64,000 nt of DNA. It comes from Shinella yambaruensis (GTDB lineage: Bacteria > Pseudomonadota > Alphaproteobacteria > Rhizobiales > Rhizobiaceae). Numbering within the stretch: the first letter of the stretch is position 1; each line of letters begins with the position of its first letter. Made by a program: the position numbers and the translations under genes. The notes under the pieces were generated by a model, which saw only the letters and a list, made by a program, of their open reading frames with translations, had not been told where the DNA came from and ran no database searches. The stretch covers positions 1-64,000 of the forward strand of contig NZ_JALJCK010000018.1 in NCBI RefSeq assembly GCF_022899355.1, written 5' to 3'. Positions 45,509 to 54,612 of this stretch are shown piece after piece.

Positions 45509-46144
45509 ATGGCAGCAACCACCCCCTTCATGCCCGAGGCGGCGGTCGAGCATTTTACCCGCGCCTATGCAGAAGCGAAGGTGATCCTCGAATACGGTTC
45601 CGGCGGTTCGACCGAGGTCGCCGCCCGCATGCCGGGAAAATACATCATGAGCGTCGAGAGCGACCGGGTCTGGGCACGCGAGCTTCGCCAGAAGCTCTCC
45701 GGTCCCGGCATCCTGTCGCATGCCGTGATCCACCATGTCGATATCGGCAACACCGGTCCGTGGGGCCGGCCGCTCGATGATCGCGAATGGCGCGACTTCC
45801 ACGCCTATCCGAACAGCGTCTGGGACCAGCCCTGGTTCCGCCACCCCGACGTGGTGCTGATCGACGGACGCTTCCGCACCGCCTGTCTCGCCACCGTCCT
45901 GCTGCGGGCGGAGCGCCCGGTGCGGGTCCTGTTCGACGATTACGGCGTGCGCCTGCTCTATCACCAGCTGGAAGGGATCATAAAGCCGGTGCGGATGGTC
46001 GGACGCATGGCCGAGTTCCATGTCGAGCCGAACCTGGTGCGCCAGCGCGACATCGGCCTGCTGATCGGGCAATTCTTCCAGGTCTCGCTTCACGGCATGG
46101 TGGAAAAAGATTATCAGGTGTCCCATCCGGTCCGGATGAGATAG
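45509..46144 (+). CDS. Methyltransferase-fold protein
   Basis: 211 residues. VILEYGSGGSTEVAARMPG is a SAM-binding-like motif I, followed by SVESDRVWARELR and later DVVLIDGRFRTACL, a strand-4 motif seen in small Rossmann methyltransferase-like proteins of polysaccharide clusters. Followed 18 bp later by the coiled-coil methyltransferase-like gene. Substrate unknown. Confidence 0.65.
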   Translation: MAATTPFMPEAAVEHFTRAYAEAKVILEYGSGGSTEVAARMPGKYIMSVESDRVWARELRQKLSGPGILSHAVIHHVDIGNTGPWGRPLDDREWRDFHAYPNSVWDQPWFRHPDVVLIDGRFRTACLATVLLRAERPVRVLFDDYGVRLLYHQLEGIIKPVRMVGRMAEFHVEPNLVRQRDIGLLIGQFFQVSLHGMVEKDYQVSHPVRMR

Positions 46145-46162
46145 ACGATGCGGGAGACCAGT

Positions 46163-48892
46163 ATGACCAGGAATGCAGCGACCTCGCGTCGTGCCAAGCA
46201 GACGAACCCGGCGACAGAACTCGCAGCCTCGGTTGTGGCGCCGCTTCCGGCGCGCAACGAGCAATTGCAGCCCCCCTTTTCCACCCAGGCGCTGTTCTGG
46301 CGGCCGCATCATCCGGCGATGTCCCCGGCACTGGGGCAGATCCCCTTCCTGTTCTGGCTGACGGAGACCGTCCGGCCGCGCACGGTCGTGCAGTTCGGGA
46401 TCGGCGACGGGGTCATCTATATGGGCCTCTGCCAGGGGAGCGAACGCCTCGGAGACAGCACGATCTGCCTGGGCATCCAGGCGGAAGAGCCGCTCCTGCC
46501 CCCGGCCATGCGCGCCCAGCACGATGCACGCTATTCGGATTTCTCCGAGCTGCGCCATGGCGACATCAAGACGGTCGCCCCGCACTTCGCCGGCGAGATC
46601 GACCTCCTGGTGCTGAATCAGGCGCTGGACGCCGATGCGCTCGCCCGCTTCCGCAGCAGCTGGCTGCCGCGCCTGTCGAACCGCTCCGTGATCCTGCTGT
46701 GCAATCCCGACACGGTCTTTTCCGACGAGGCCGCGCGGGAAATCCTGTTTCCCGGCCAGGCTCGATCGATCGTGTTCGGGCCCGTTTCCACAGGCGGTCA
46801 CGCCGTGGAAGCCATACTCCACGGCAAGGAGCAGGCCGAGCGGCTGGTCGCTCTTGCCTCGCAACGCCCCGGAGAGCACGCCTATCTCGTCACAAGGCAG
46901 GTCTTCAACCGCCTGGGGCAGGGCATCGAGGCGATCCAGAGAGCGCAAACCATCCAGAAAGAGAGAGACAACCTTCGCGTTTCCCTGAAGACGACGCAGG
47001 AAAGCCTGAAGACGCTGGAGACGAAACTCGACGCACAGCGGGCCGAGACGAGGACGGCCCGGGCGGCCGAAACGGCCGAAGTGTCGCGACAGGCGGACAT
47101 GGTGGCGCGTCTCCATGACATGGAACAGCTGCTTTCCGAGAAGAACCAGCAGACCATTCTTCTCAGCGCCGAAAAGACAGGTCTCGAAAGCCGGATCACG
47201 GAGCTTGCGGCACAGGCCACGACACGGGAGGCGGAACACAAGACCACGCTGGAGATGATGCAGCGGCGCGAGGAGGAGACGCTTGCCGCGCTGCGCGCCG
47301 AACGGGAATCCTTCAGCGCTGTGAAGACCGCCCTCGAGGCACAGCTCGGGGCGCTACGGGCCGAGCATGAAGGGCATGCCACGCTCCTCGCCGAACGGCA
47401 CGCGGCCGAGGCCGCGGAGCGGACGGCCGAAATCGAGGCCCTGCACCACGAGAAATCGGCCATCGAGACGCAGCTCGGCGAAACCCGCGCCGCGCAGGAG
47501 GAGCAGACAAGGCAAGCTGCGATCCTCACCGAACGGCACGCGGCCGAGGCCGCGGAGCGGACGGCCGAGATCGAGGCCCTGCGCCACGAGAAATCGGCCA
47601 TCGAGGCGCAGCTCGGCGAAACCCGCGCCGCGCAGGAGGAGCAGGCAAGACAGGCCGCGCTCCTCGCCGAGCGGCACGCAGCCGAGGCTAGGGAGCGGGC
47701 GGCAGAAATCGAGGCCCTGCGCCACGAGAAATCAGCCATCGAGGCACAGCTTGGCGAGGCCCGCGCCGCGCAGGAGGAGCAGGCAAGGCAAGCTGCGATC
47801 CTCGCCGAACGGCACGCGGCCGAGGCTAGGGAGCGGGCGGCCGAAATCGAGGCCCTGCGCCACGAGAAATCAGCGATCGAGGCGCAGCTCGGCGAGACCC
47901 GCACCGCGCAGGAGGAGCAGGCAAGGCAGGCAGCACTCCTCACCGAGCGGTACGCGGCCGAGGCTGTAGAGCGGATGGCCGAGATCGAGGCCCTGCGCCA
48001 CGAGAAATCGGCCATCGAGGCGCAGCTCGGCGAGACCCGCACCGCGCAGGAAGAGCAGGCAAGACAGGTCGCGATCCTCGCCGAACGGCACGCGACCGAA
48101 GCTGCAGAGCGGATGGCCGAGATCGAGGCCCTGCGCCATGAAAAATCGGCCGTCGAGGCACAGCTCGACGAAGATCGGATTGCGCAGGAGGAGCAGGCAA
48201 GACAGGCCGCACTCCTCACCGAGCGGTACGCGGCCGAGGCTGCGGAGCGGACGGCCGAGATCGAGGCCCTGCGCCACGAGAAATCGGCCCTCGAGGCGCA
48301 GCTCGGCGAGGCCCGGACCGCGCACGAGGACCGGATCGAGGATATCGCCCTGCTGACCGGGAAATATAACGACGATATCGTGGAGCTGAGGGCCGAACTG
48401 GAAACCCTGGGCGCTGCGCGCGCTCTGCTCGAGACGAAGCTTGCCGATGCACAGGCCGCGAGCGAGCTGCGGATCAAGGCGCTGGAAGGCGAGCTCCAGA
48501 AGCGCGACCAGCAATACAAGGCGGAGCGCAACGAACTCAATCGGCGGGGGGCCGAGCTTTCCGCCAAGCTCGATGCCGTCGCGTCCGAGGCCCTGCAGAC
48601 GCAGCAGAGGCTTGCCGGCCTGCACAAGACAGCGGGAGAGGAACTCGGCCGCGTGGTCAAGGCCCTGCTTCCGGCCGACAAGAACGGGTTCCTGGCGAAG
48701 AAGACATCGCTGCCGGAACAGGCAAAGCTGCTGATCGACAAGGGGATCGTGGAGCCGGGCTGGTATCTCGAACATCATGCGGATGTCGCCGCCGCCGGAA
48801 TGGATCCGGCCGTGCACTACCTGCTGCACGGCGCGGAAGAAGGCCGCCTGCCCCGCCGGAGACTGGAGGAGGCCGCGCGCGCATCCAAGTGA
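46163..48892 (+). CDS. Methyltransferase-like domain fused to a long repetitive coiled coil
   Basis: 909 residues. Residues about 30-245 look like a Rossmann methyltransferase-like domain (VVQFGIGDGVIYMGLC). From about 260 to 840 the protein is a continuous coiled coil, including seven tandem 46-residue repeats. The C-terminal 55 residues (GIVEPGWYLEHHADVAAAG, HYLLHGAEEGRLP) form a short module shared with the glycosyltransferase at 51.1 kb. ATG 46163 was chosen because GGGAG lies 6 bp before it; ATG 46148 is an alternative. The architecture recalls WbdD, the O-antigen terminator whose coiled coil measures chain length. That role here is inference. Confidence 0.8.
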   Translation: MTRNAATSRRAKQTNPATELAASVVAPLPARNEQLQPPFSTQALFWRPHHPAMSPALGQIPFLFWLTETVRPRTVVQFGIGDGVIYMGLCQGSERLGDSTICLGIQAEEPLLPPAMRAQHDARYSDFSELRHGDIKTVAPHFAGEIDLLVLNQALDADALARFRSSWLPRLSNRSVILLCNPDTVFSDEAAREILFPGQARSIVFGPVSTGGHAVEAILHGKEQAERLVALASQRPGEHAYLVTRQVFNRLGQGIEAIQRAQTIQKERDNLRVSLKTTQESLKTLETKLDAQRAETRTARAAETAEVSRQADMVARLHDMEQLLSEKNQQTILLSAEKTGLESRITELAAQATTREAEHKTTLEMMQRREEETLAALRAERESFSAVKTALEAQLGALRAEHEGHATLLAERHAAEAAERTAEIEALHHEKSAIETQLGETRAAQEEQTRQAAILTERHAAEAAERTAEIEALRHEKSAIEAQLGETRAAQEEQARQAALLAERHAAEARERAAEIEALRHEKSAIEAQLGEARAAQEEQARQAAILAERHAAEARERAAEIEALRHEKSAIEAQLGETRTAQEEQARQAALLTERYAAEAVERMAEIEALRHEKSAIEAQLGETRTAQEEQARQVAILAERHATEAAERMAEIEALRHEKSAVEAQLDEDRIAQEEQARQAALLTERYAAEAAERTAEIEALRHEKSALEAQLGEARTAHEDRIEDIALLTGKYNDDIVELRAELETLGAARALLETKLADAQAASELRIKALEGELQKRDQQYKAERNELNRRGAELSAKLDAVASEALQTQQRLAGLHKTAGEELGRVVKALLPADKNGFLAKKTSLPEQAKLLIDKGIVEPGWYLEHHADVAAAGMDPAVHYLLHGAEEGRLPRRRLEEAARASK
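47390..48355 (+). repeat. Seven in-frame 138-bp tandem repeats (46 residues each)
   Basis: Units start at 47390, 47528, 47666, 47804, 47942, 48080 and 48218, exactly 138 bp apart. Each encodes a variant of ERHAAEAAERTAEIEALRHE followed by KSAIEAQLGETRAAQEEQ. Units are very similar in DNA, so copy number may change by recombination. 46 residues equals five heptads plus one 11-residue hendecad, so the coiled coil can run on without a break. Confidence 0.92.
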
Positions 48893-48916
48893 CACCGCCC
48901 GGCGGAGGGAGATCCG

Positions 48917-49016
48917 GAGCATTTCCAGCCGAAGCGGCATCGCTTCGGCGCGGGACAATGCGGTAAGACAAGATGCCAGGGCAAATCCGGTGAACCGGAT
49001 GTCACCGGACTTGCCC
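48917..49016. repeat. Intergenic palindromic repeat element
   Basis: The gap before the next glycosyltransferase holds a dispersed repeat: GAGCATTTCC, then an 8-bp hairpin CCGAAGCG-GCAT-CGCTTCGG (48929-48948), then GGACAATGCGGTAAGACAA. A near copy occurs at 59757. Next to it, at 48979-49016, is a second hairpin with 15-base arms and one mismatch (core TCCGGTGA / TCACCGGA). This layout resembles the GAGCAT...ATGCGTAAAACAA intergenic elements of rhizobia. Confidence 0.7.
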
Positions 49017-49115
49017 CAGGGACCGCGTCACCCCGCCTCGGCGGGCACTCCGTCCCGCCGGGCATCCGTGTATCCGGCGAAAAGAGGCCGGGATAGGCGG
49101 GTTTCGGGAGAAACG

Positions 49116-51023
49116 ATGAGCATGAAGAAGGCGCCGTCCACCCTGCCGGGCTCCCTGTTGCTGAGCGCCGCGGAAAGGCTGAGGGAAGAAGGGCGTCCGG
49201 ATTCGGCGATATCCCTCCTGAGATACCTGGACGGCTATGCCCATGATCGTCCCGTTCTGCGCGGCATGAATGCCTTGTGGCGCCAGGTCGCGGGAGGAGA
49301 TGCGCACAGGGCCAGGGGCACAGGCAACGACAATTGGACCGGCTACGGCAATCCGGTTCCAAACAGGCCGAAGTGCCTGAGCATACTCGACGAGATCAGC
49401 GACCTGAACTGGTCGACGGATTTCGATTGCACCCGCCTCGTCCGCCGCGCCGCGCTGGAGCAGATTTCCGGGGCGGATTACGATTTCGTCCTGATCGAGA
49501 CCGCCTGGCTGGGCTACGAATCCGACTGGATCTACGCCTTCACCTCCCCCGGGCTGGGACATGCGCATTCCGGGCAGCTGGTGGCGGTGCTGCAGCAGCT
49601 GCGCGCGCAATCGAACAAGCCGATCGTCCTGGTGAACAAGGAGGATCCGCTGCATTTCGAAAAATTCCTGCCGGTGATGAAATATGCGGACCATATTTTC
49701 ACCACCGACGCGCAGATGGTGGAAAGCTACCGGGAGCGCACCAATGCCCTGAGCGTCACCCCCCTGCCCTTCGCGGCGAACATGGCGATCACCAATCCGG
49801 TGGGACGGGTGCGCGAGCCCCAGGAGGACCTCTGTTTCGCCGGCTCCTACTATTCCGGCGGATACGAGGAGCGCGCGCGCCAGATGAACTACATGCTGGA
49901 GCCGATCGTCGCCGCCAAGGGCGTAATCTACGACCGCCAGTCTTTCCTGGACGATCCGGCCTATCATTTCCCCAGGCGTTTCCGCCCGTTCATCCGCCCA
50001 TCGGTCCCCTTCAGGGACATGATCGCGCTTTACCGGCGGTTCAAGGTCTTCCTCAACGTCAACACGATCGTCTCCTCCCCGACGATGATGTCGCGCCGCG
50101 TCTATGAGCTTCTCGCCAGCGGCACGCCCGTCGTCTCAGCGCCCTCGCGCGCCCTGGAGGAGCATTTCCCGGGCATCGTGCCGACAGCATCGAACGCGCG
50201 GGCGGCGCGGGACGCGGTCGAAAGGCTGCTGGAGGACGAGGCGCACTGGTGGAAGACCAGCCAGAAAGGCATCCGCGAAGTCGCGCTCCGGCATCAATAT
50301 GCCCATCGCGCCGCGCTGATCCGTTCGGTCGTCTGGGGCAGCGAGGCCGACCGGCCTGCCCCCCTGGTATCGATCGTGCTCCCGGCCGGGCGCGCGACGC
50401 ATCTCGACCGGATCGCCGAGAACATCGCGGCGCAGACCTATCCGCGCATCGAGGCCGTTCTTGCCTTGAGCGACGACCTGCCGGAACAGCAGCTGGCCGG
50501 GCTCGAAAGGCGGCTTTCGGCCGCGAAGAACGTCCAGCGGGTCGAGATCGTGCGGCTGCCGCCGTCCGTTTCGACCGGAACGCGGCTCAACCGCGCCATC
50601 GCCGCCGCGCAGGGGGAATTCATCGCCGTTTTCGACGACGGCAGCCTGTACCTGCCCAACTACCTGACGGATATGATCCTGACCTTCGATTTTTCGGGCG
50701 CCGAGATCGCCGGGAAACGAACCTATCCGGCCTGGACGGGGCAGGAGGACCGGCTGGCCCTGCTCCATCCGGGCTGCGAGCACAGCCATGTTCCCGCCGT
50801 GTGCGGTGCGACCGTGGTCGCCCGGAAATCCTGGCTTGAAAAATGCCCCTATGCGGATCGCGACGAGGAGACGGACGGCGCGCTCTTCAGGGCCACCCTC
50901 GCGGCGGGGGGCAGGATCTATTCCGCCGATCATTTCAATTTCCTCCCGGAACCGGTCGGGCCCGGGGCGTTTGCCGGCCGGCCGGGCGAGGCGGGAGGAG
51001 ACATCGCAGACTGGCGCCTTTAG
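49116..51023 (+). CDS. Two-domain glycosyltransferase (CgeB-like + GT2-like)
   Basis: 635 residues. The N-terminal CgeB-like part (about 90-410: VLVNKEDPLHFEKFL, CFAGSYYSGGYEER, MMSRRVYELLASGTP) is homologous to the middle of the 34.3-kb protein. The C-terminal part (about 425-630: VSIVLPAGRATHLD, FIAVFDDGSLYLPNY) is a GT2 domain with FDDG in place of the usual DxD. The ATG at 49116 has CGGGAGA upstream; the frame upstream of it is intergenic repeat sequence. Confidence 0.85.
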   Translation: MSMKKAPSTLPGSLLLSAAERLREEGRPDSAISLLRYLDGYAHDRPVLRGMNALWRQVAGGDAHRARGTGNDNWTGYGNPVPNRPKCLSILDEISDLNWSTDFDCTRLVRRAALEQISGADYDFVLIETAWLGYESDWIYAFTSPGLGHAHSGQLVAVLQQLRAQSNKPIVLVNKEDPLHFEKFLPVMKYADHIFTTDAQMVESYRERTNALSVTPLPFAANMAITNPVGRVREPQEDLCFAGSYYSGGYEERARQMNYMLEPIVAAKGVIYDRQSFLDDPAYHFPRRFRPFIRPSVPFRDMIALYRRFKVFLNVNTIVSSPTMMSRRVYELLASGTPVVSAPSRALEEHFPGIVPTASNARAARDAVERLLEDEAHWWKTSQKGIREVALRHQYAHRAALIRSVVWGSEADRPAPLVSIVLPAGRATHLDRIAENIAAQTYPRIEAVLALSDDLPEQQLAGLERRLSAAKNVQRVEIVRLPPSVSTGTRLNRAIAAAQGEFIAVFDDGSLYLPNYLTDMILTFDFSGAEIAGKRTYPAWTGQEDRLALLHPGCEHSHVPAVCGATVVARKSWLEKCPYADRDEETDGALFRATLAAGGRIYSADHFNFLPEPVGPGAFAGRPGEAGGDIADWRL

Positions 51024-51121
51024 AGGCACGACATTTCGGTTGCGTCCGGTCCGGCCGCGATTGTAGTAATGCCCGAAGGTCGGGCCGGCAGACTTGCGGC
51101 GAAACAGGGAGGCCGCTCACC

Positions 51122-53047
51122 ATTCGTTTTCCGAAGACAATCAGGCGTTTGCTTGCCGCGAGCAGCCTCTCGCCGGATCGCCGCCTCGTGCGCGGCTCCG
51201 GCCTGTTCGACGCGGAATGGTATCGGCTTGCCCACCCCTACGTGGTTCGCGACGGGATCGATCCGCTGACGCATTTCCTGCTCTACGGCAGGGACCACCG
51301 GCTGTCGCCCGGCCGGGCCTTCGATGCGGAGCGCTATCTCGACCAGCATGAGGAGGCCCGGGCGTCCGGCCTCAACCCGCTGATCCACTATCTCAGGCAC
51401 GGCCGGGCGCGCCGGCTGGAAATCCATCCGGCGCCGCCGAGCGGCGCCGACCGCATCCTCGCCTCCGGCCTGTTCGATGCCCGGTGGTATCTCGAGCACC
51501 ATGCCGACGTGGCGGCGGCCGGCTATCCGCCGCTCCTGCACTATCTGGTGCACGGCTGGAAGGAAGGCCGCTCCCCCGGCCCGGATTTCGACGCCGAATG
51601 GTACCTGAAGCGCTATCCCGACATCGTCGGGGCGGACCCGCTGCTGCATTTCATCGACCACGGCCTTGCCGAGGGCCGCAGCCCGCTGCGGCCCGAACGC
51701 GCCCTCAGCGTGGCGAAGGCGACGCTGGCGAGCGTCGAGGACCTCGACCCGGAGCTTTATGGCGCCGACTACCTCGCCGACCCCGACCGGATCGAGGTCG
51801 TCAACGGCGTCCCGCGCCACCGGGCCGCCCGCGCGTTCGAGCAGATCGTCGGCCGGATCGCGCACGCGCCGCGCACGATCGTCTTCCTGCCCTGGATCAT
51901 CCATGGCGGCGCGGACCTCGTCGCCGGCCATGCGGTGCGGGCGCTGGCCGAGGCGCATGGGCCGCAATCCGTGCTGGTGGTGCTTTCCGACCACGACCGC
52001 CAGGACGCCCCGCATCTCCTGCCGGCCGAGGTCCCGGTCCTGTCCCTGTCGCGCATCGACCCGGCGCTGTCCCAGGACGAGCGCGTCGTGCTGGTCGATC
52101 TTCTCATCCGCGTCCTGCAGCCGACGGCGGTGCTCAACGTCAACAGCCGCGCCTGCTGGGAAGCGGTGAAGCGCCATGGCCGCAGGCTTTCCCATTTCAC
52201 CCGGCTCCATGCCATGCTGTTCTGCCCGGATTATTCGCCGGAGGGCCGGCGCAGCGGCTATTCCGATCTTTACCTGCGTCCCTGCCTGCCATTCCTGACG
52301 GCGATCTATTCCGACAACCGCACCCATCTGGAGGAGTTGGTGCGCCAGTTCGCCATTCCGGCCGACCTGCGCGGCCGGCTGGTGACGCTGTATCAGCCGG
52401 CCGCAGAGGCCGCCCCCCCGCCGCGGCGGGACCGGCAGCCCGGCGCGCCGCTGCGCGTGCTGTGGGCCGGCCGCTTCGCCGCACAGAAGAATGTCGATCT
52501 CCTGGTCCGGATCGCCGAAAGCGCGCCGCAATTCGAATTCCATGTCTGGGGACGCGGCGATGCGGCGCATGAGGCGCGGATCGCGGACCTGGCGCGCCGC
52601 TGCCGCAACGTCCATGTAGAGGGGCCGTTCGACCGCTTCGAGGCCCTGCCGCTGGCGACCTACGACGCCTTCCTCTACACCTCGCTGTGGGACGGCCTTC
52701 CCAACGTGCTGCTGGAGGCCGCCGCGGCCGGCCTGCCGATCGTCGCCTCGCATGTCGGCGGGATCGGCGAACTCGTCAACGGCGACACCGGCTGGCTGAT
52801 CGCCGCCTTCGACGAGGCGGCCGCCTATGTCGACGCGCTGCAATCGATCGCCGACGACCCCAAGCGCGCGCGGCAGGCGACGCGCGCCATGACACGGCGC
52901 CTGCAGGACCATCACAACTGGCGGCGCTACCGCGAGGTTCTCGCCCGCGAGCCATCGGAGAGCGGAGGATTGTTGCATGGGTCGGCCAACGATAACGGCG
53001 GTGCTGAACGCCCATCGCGAGGGGCTGATCGCCAAACCGTCCCTTGA
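51122..53047 (+). CDS. GT4-type glycosyltransferase with N-terminal HYLxHG repeats (start uncertain)
   Basis: About 640 residues. The N-terminus carries four copies of a 40-45 residue module (GLFDARWYLEHHADVAAAG, LLHYLVHGWKEGRSP and variants). A GT4 glycosyltransferase follows (about 270-620: VLWAGRFAAQKNVDLLVRI, YTSLWDGLPNVLLEAAAAG). There is no ATG in frame after the previous gene; the best ribosome site AGGGAGG (51106-51112) is 9 bp before an ATT codon at 51122, while TTG 51149 and GTG 51188 are later options. Its 3' end overlaps the next gene by 71 bp. Confidence 0.82.
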   Translation: MRFPKTIRRLLAASSLSPDRRLVRGSGLFDAEWYRLAHPYVVRDGIDPLTHFLLYGRDHRLSPGRAFDAERYLDQHEEARASGLNPLIHYLRHGRARRLEIHPAPPSGADRILASGLFDARWYLEHHADVAAAGYPPLLHYLVHGWKEGRSPGPDFDAEWYLKRYPDIVGADPLLHFIDHGLAEGRSPLRPERALSVAKATLASVEDLDPELYGADYLADPDRIEVVNGVPRHRAARAFEQIVGRIAHAPRTIVFLPWIIHGGADLVAGHAVRALAEAHGPQSVLVVLSDHDRQDAPHLLPAEVPVLSLSRIDPALSQDERVVLVDLLIRVLQPTAVLNVNSRACWEAVKRHGRRLSHFTRLHAMLFCPDYSPEGRRSGYSDLYLRPCLPFLTAIYSDNRTHLEELVRQFAIPADLRGRLVTLYQPAAEAAPPPRRDRQPGAPLRVLWAGRFAAQKNVDLLVRIAESAPQFEFHVWGRGDAAHEARIADLARRCRNVHVEGPFDRFEALPLATYDAFLYTSLWDGLPNVLLEAAAAGLPIVASHVGGIGELVNGDTGWLIAAFDEAAAYVDALQSIADDPKRARQATRAMTRRLQDHHNWRRYREVLAREPSESGGLLHGSANDNGGAERPSRGADRQTVP

Positions 53048-53720
53048 AAGCCTCAAGCGCAACGTGGCGCGCGCGCAAGACGCGGGTTTCGACGTCGAGG
53101 TCCTCGTCATCCTGGACCGGGCCGATCGCCTGACGCGCGACGTGGTGGAAAGCCAGAGCGAAAAGGATTTCCGGCTGATCGAGACGACCTTCGGCGATCC
53201 GGGCAAGGCGCGCAATTTCGCCGTGGAAACCGCGCAAGGCACCTATGTCGCCTTTCTCGACGCCGACGACCTGTGGGGGGAGACCTGGCTGGTGAGCGCC
53301 GCCCGCATCGCCGCGTCCCGGCAGGACCCGGTCGTCTGGCATCCGGAAGTGTGCGTCTATTTCGGCGCGGCAAAACACGTCTTCTGCCATATCGACATGG
53401 AGGACGACACGTTTAGGCCCGCGGGCCTGGCGATCGAGAACTACTGGACGGCGCTGAGCTTTTCGGCCCGCGACATCTACCTCCAGAACCCCTATCCCGG
53501 CACGGACCTGACCTCGGGATTCGGCTTCGAGGACTGGGCATGGAACATGGAGACGATCAGCCGCGGGGTGATCCACAAGATCGTGCCGGGGACGGGCCAT
53601 GTCATCCGCCGCAAGACCGAATCCGTCTCGACGGCGACCGTGCGGGTCCAGGGCGTCACCCGGCCCAATGCCTATATCCGGCAGTTCCTCGGCACGGCCG
53701 CTAAGGCCTTTCCCCGATAA
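52977..53720 (+). CDS. GT2 family glycosyltransferase
   Basis: 247 residues with a single GT-A fold: TITAVLNAHREG, then GKARNFAVETAQGTYVAFLD and the metal site DADD, followed by FEDWAWNME, a catalytic-type ED motif. The start overlaps the preceding gene by 71 bp. Its end overlaps the convergent rmlD by 20 bp. Confidence 0.88.
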   Translation: MGRPTITAVLNAHREGLIAKPSLESLKRNVARAQDAGFDVEVLVILDRADRLTRDVVESQSEKDFRLIETTFGDPGKARNFAVETAQGTYVAFLDADDLWGETWLVSAARIAASRQDPVVWHPEVCVYFGAAKHVFCHIDMEDDTFRPAGLAIENYWTALSFSARDIYLQNPYPGTDLTSGFGFEDWAWNMETISRGVIHKIVPGTGHVIRRKTESVSTATVRVQGVTRPNAYIRQFLGTAAKAFPR

Positions 53721-54606
53721 GCCGCGCAACGGTCTGCGCGGCGGCGTGCCGCCAGCTTCCCAGCCGCACGCCGTGCGCCTCGTGCAGCTTGCCGCAGTCG
53801 AGCCGCGAATTGGAAGGCCGGCGCGCCGGCGTCGGGTAGGCCGAGGACGGGATGCGTCCGATCGCGGCCGCCGGCCCGCCGCAGCGCGCGGAAACGGCCA
53901 AGATCTCGCTTGCGAAATCCGCCCAGCTCGCGGAACCCGAACCCGTCATGTGAAAGGTCCCGCGAAGACGGGCGGCGTCATCGGCAAGCAGGTTTCCGGC
54001 GATCGCCAGGATCCCGTCGGCGATGTCCAGCGCCGAGGTCGGGTTGCCGACCTGGTCGTCCACCACGTCGATCCGGTCGCGGCTTTCCGCCAGCAGCAGC
54101 ATGGTCTTCAGGAAATTCCGGCCGAAGGGGCTGTAGACCCAGGCCGTGCGCAGGATGACGTGATTGTCCGTCGCCTGCGCCACGGCCCGTTCGCCGGCGA
54201 GCTTCGTGCGGCCGTAGGCGCTCGCCGGCCCGACCGGATCCGTTTCGAAATAGGGGTCCGGCTTTTCGCCATCGAAGACATAGTCCGTGGAAAAGTGGAT
54301 GACCGGCACGCCCAGCCGGGCCGCGACGGCGGCGATCCGGCCGGGCGCGACCGCATTGACGGCATGGGCCCTTGCCTCCTCGGTTTCCGCCCGATCCACT
54401 GCCGTATAGGCGGCGGCGGAGACGATGACGTCCGGCCGTGCCTGCCCGAGGGCGGCATCGATCCCGTCCGGCTCGCCAAGGTCGAGTTCGGGGCGTCCCA
54501 GCGCCACGACGTCGAAGAGACCGTTCGGGGCGCCGCGCTCCAGGAGCGAGCGGACGACCTGTCCCTCCCGGCCCGTCACCACCATGCGCTTGCGCTGGCC
54601 GTCCAT
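53701..54606 (-). CDS. rmlD: dTDP-4-dehydrorhamnose reductase
   Basis: 301 residues. TGREGQV (cofactor loop), AAAYTAVDRAE, STDYVFDG and YGRTKLAGE (YxxxK) are the family motifs. It carries out the last step of dTDP-L-rhamnose synthesis. Its start is 6 bp after the rmlB stop. A 60-bp piece of this gene is duplicated at 4.4 kb. Confidence 0.95.
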   Translation of the reverse strand: MDGQRKRMVVTGREGQVVRSLLERGAPNGLFDVVALGRPELDLGEPDGIDAALGQARPDVIVSAAAYTAVDRAETEEARAHAVNAVAPGRIAAVAARLGVPVIHFSTDYVFDGEKPDPYFETDPVGPASAYGRTKLAGERAVAQATDNHVILRTAWVYSPFGRNFLKTMLLLAESRDRIDVVDDQVGNPTSALDIADGILAIAGNLLADDAARLRGTFHMTGSGSASWADFASEILAVSARCGGPAAAIGRIPSSAYPTPARRPSNSRLDCGKLHEAHGVRLGSWRHAAAQTVARLIGERP

Positions 54607-54612
54607 TTCGCC

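Noticed and set aside
47390-48355. Regular 138-bp repeats as a CRISPR array
   Set aside because: There are no unique spacers; the whole unit repeats and stays in frame in a coiled-coil protein.
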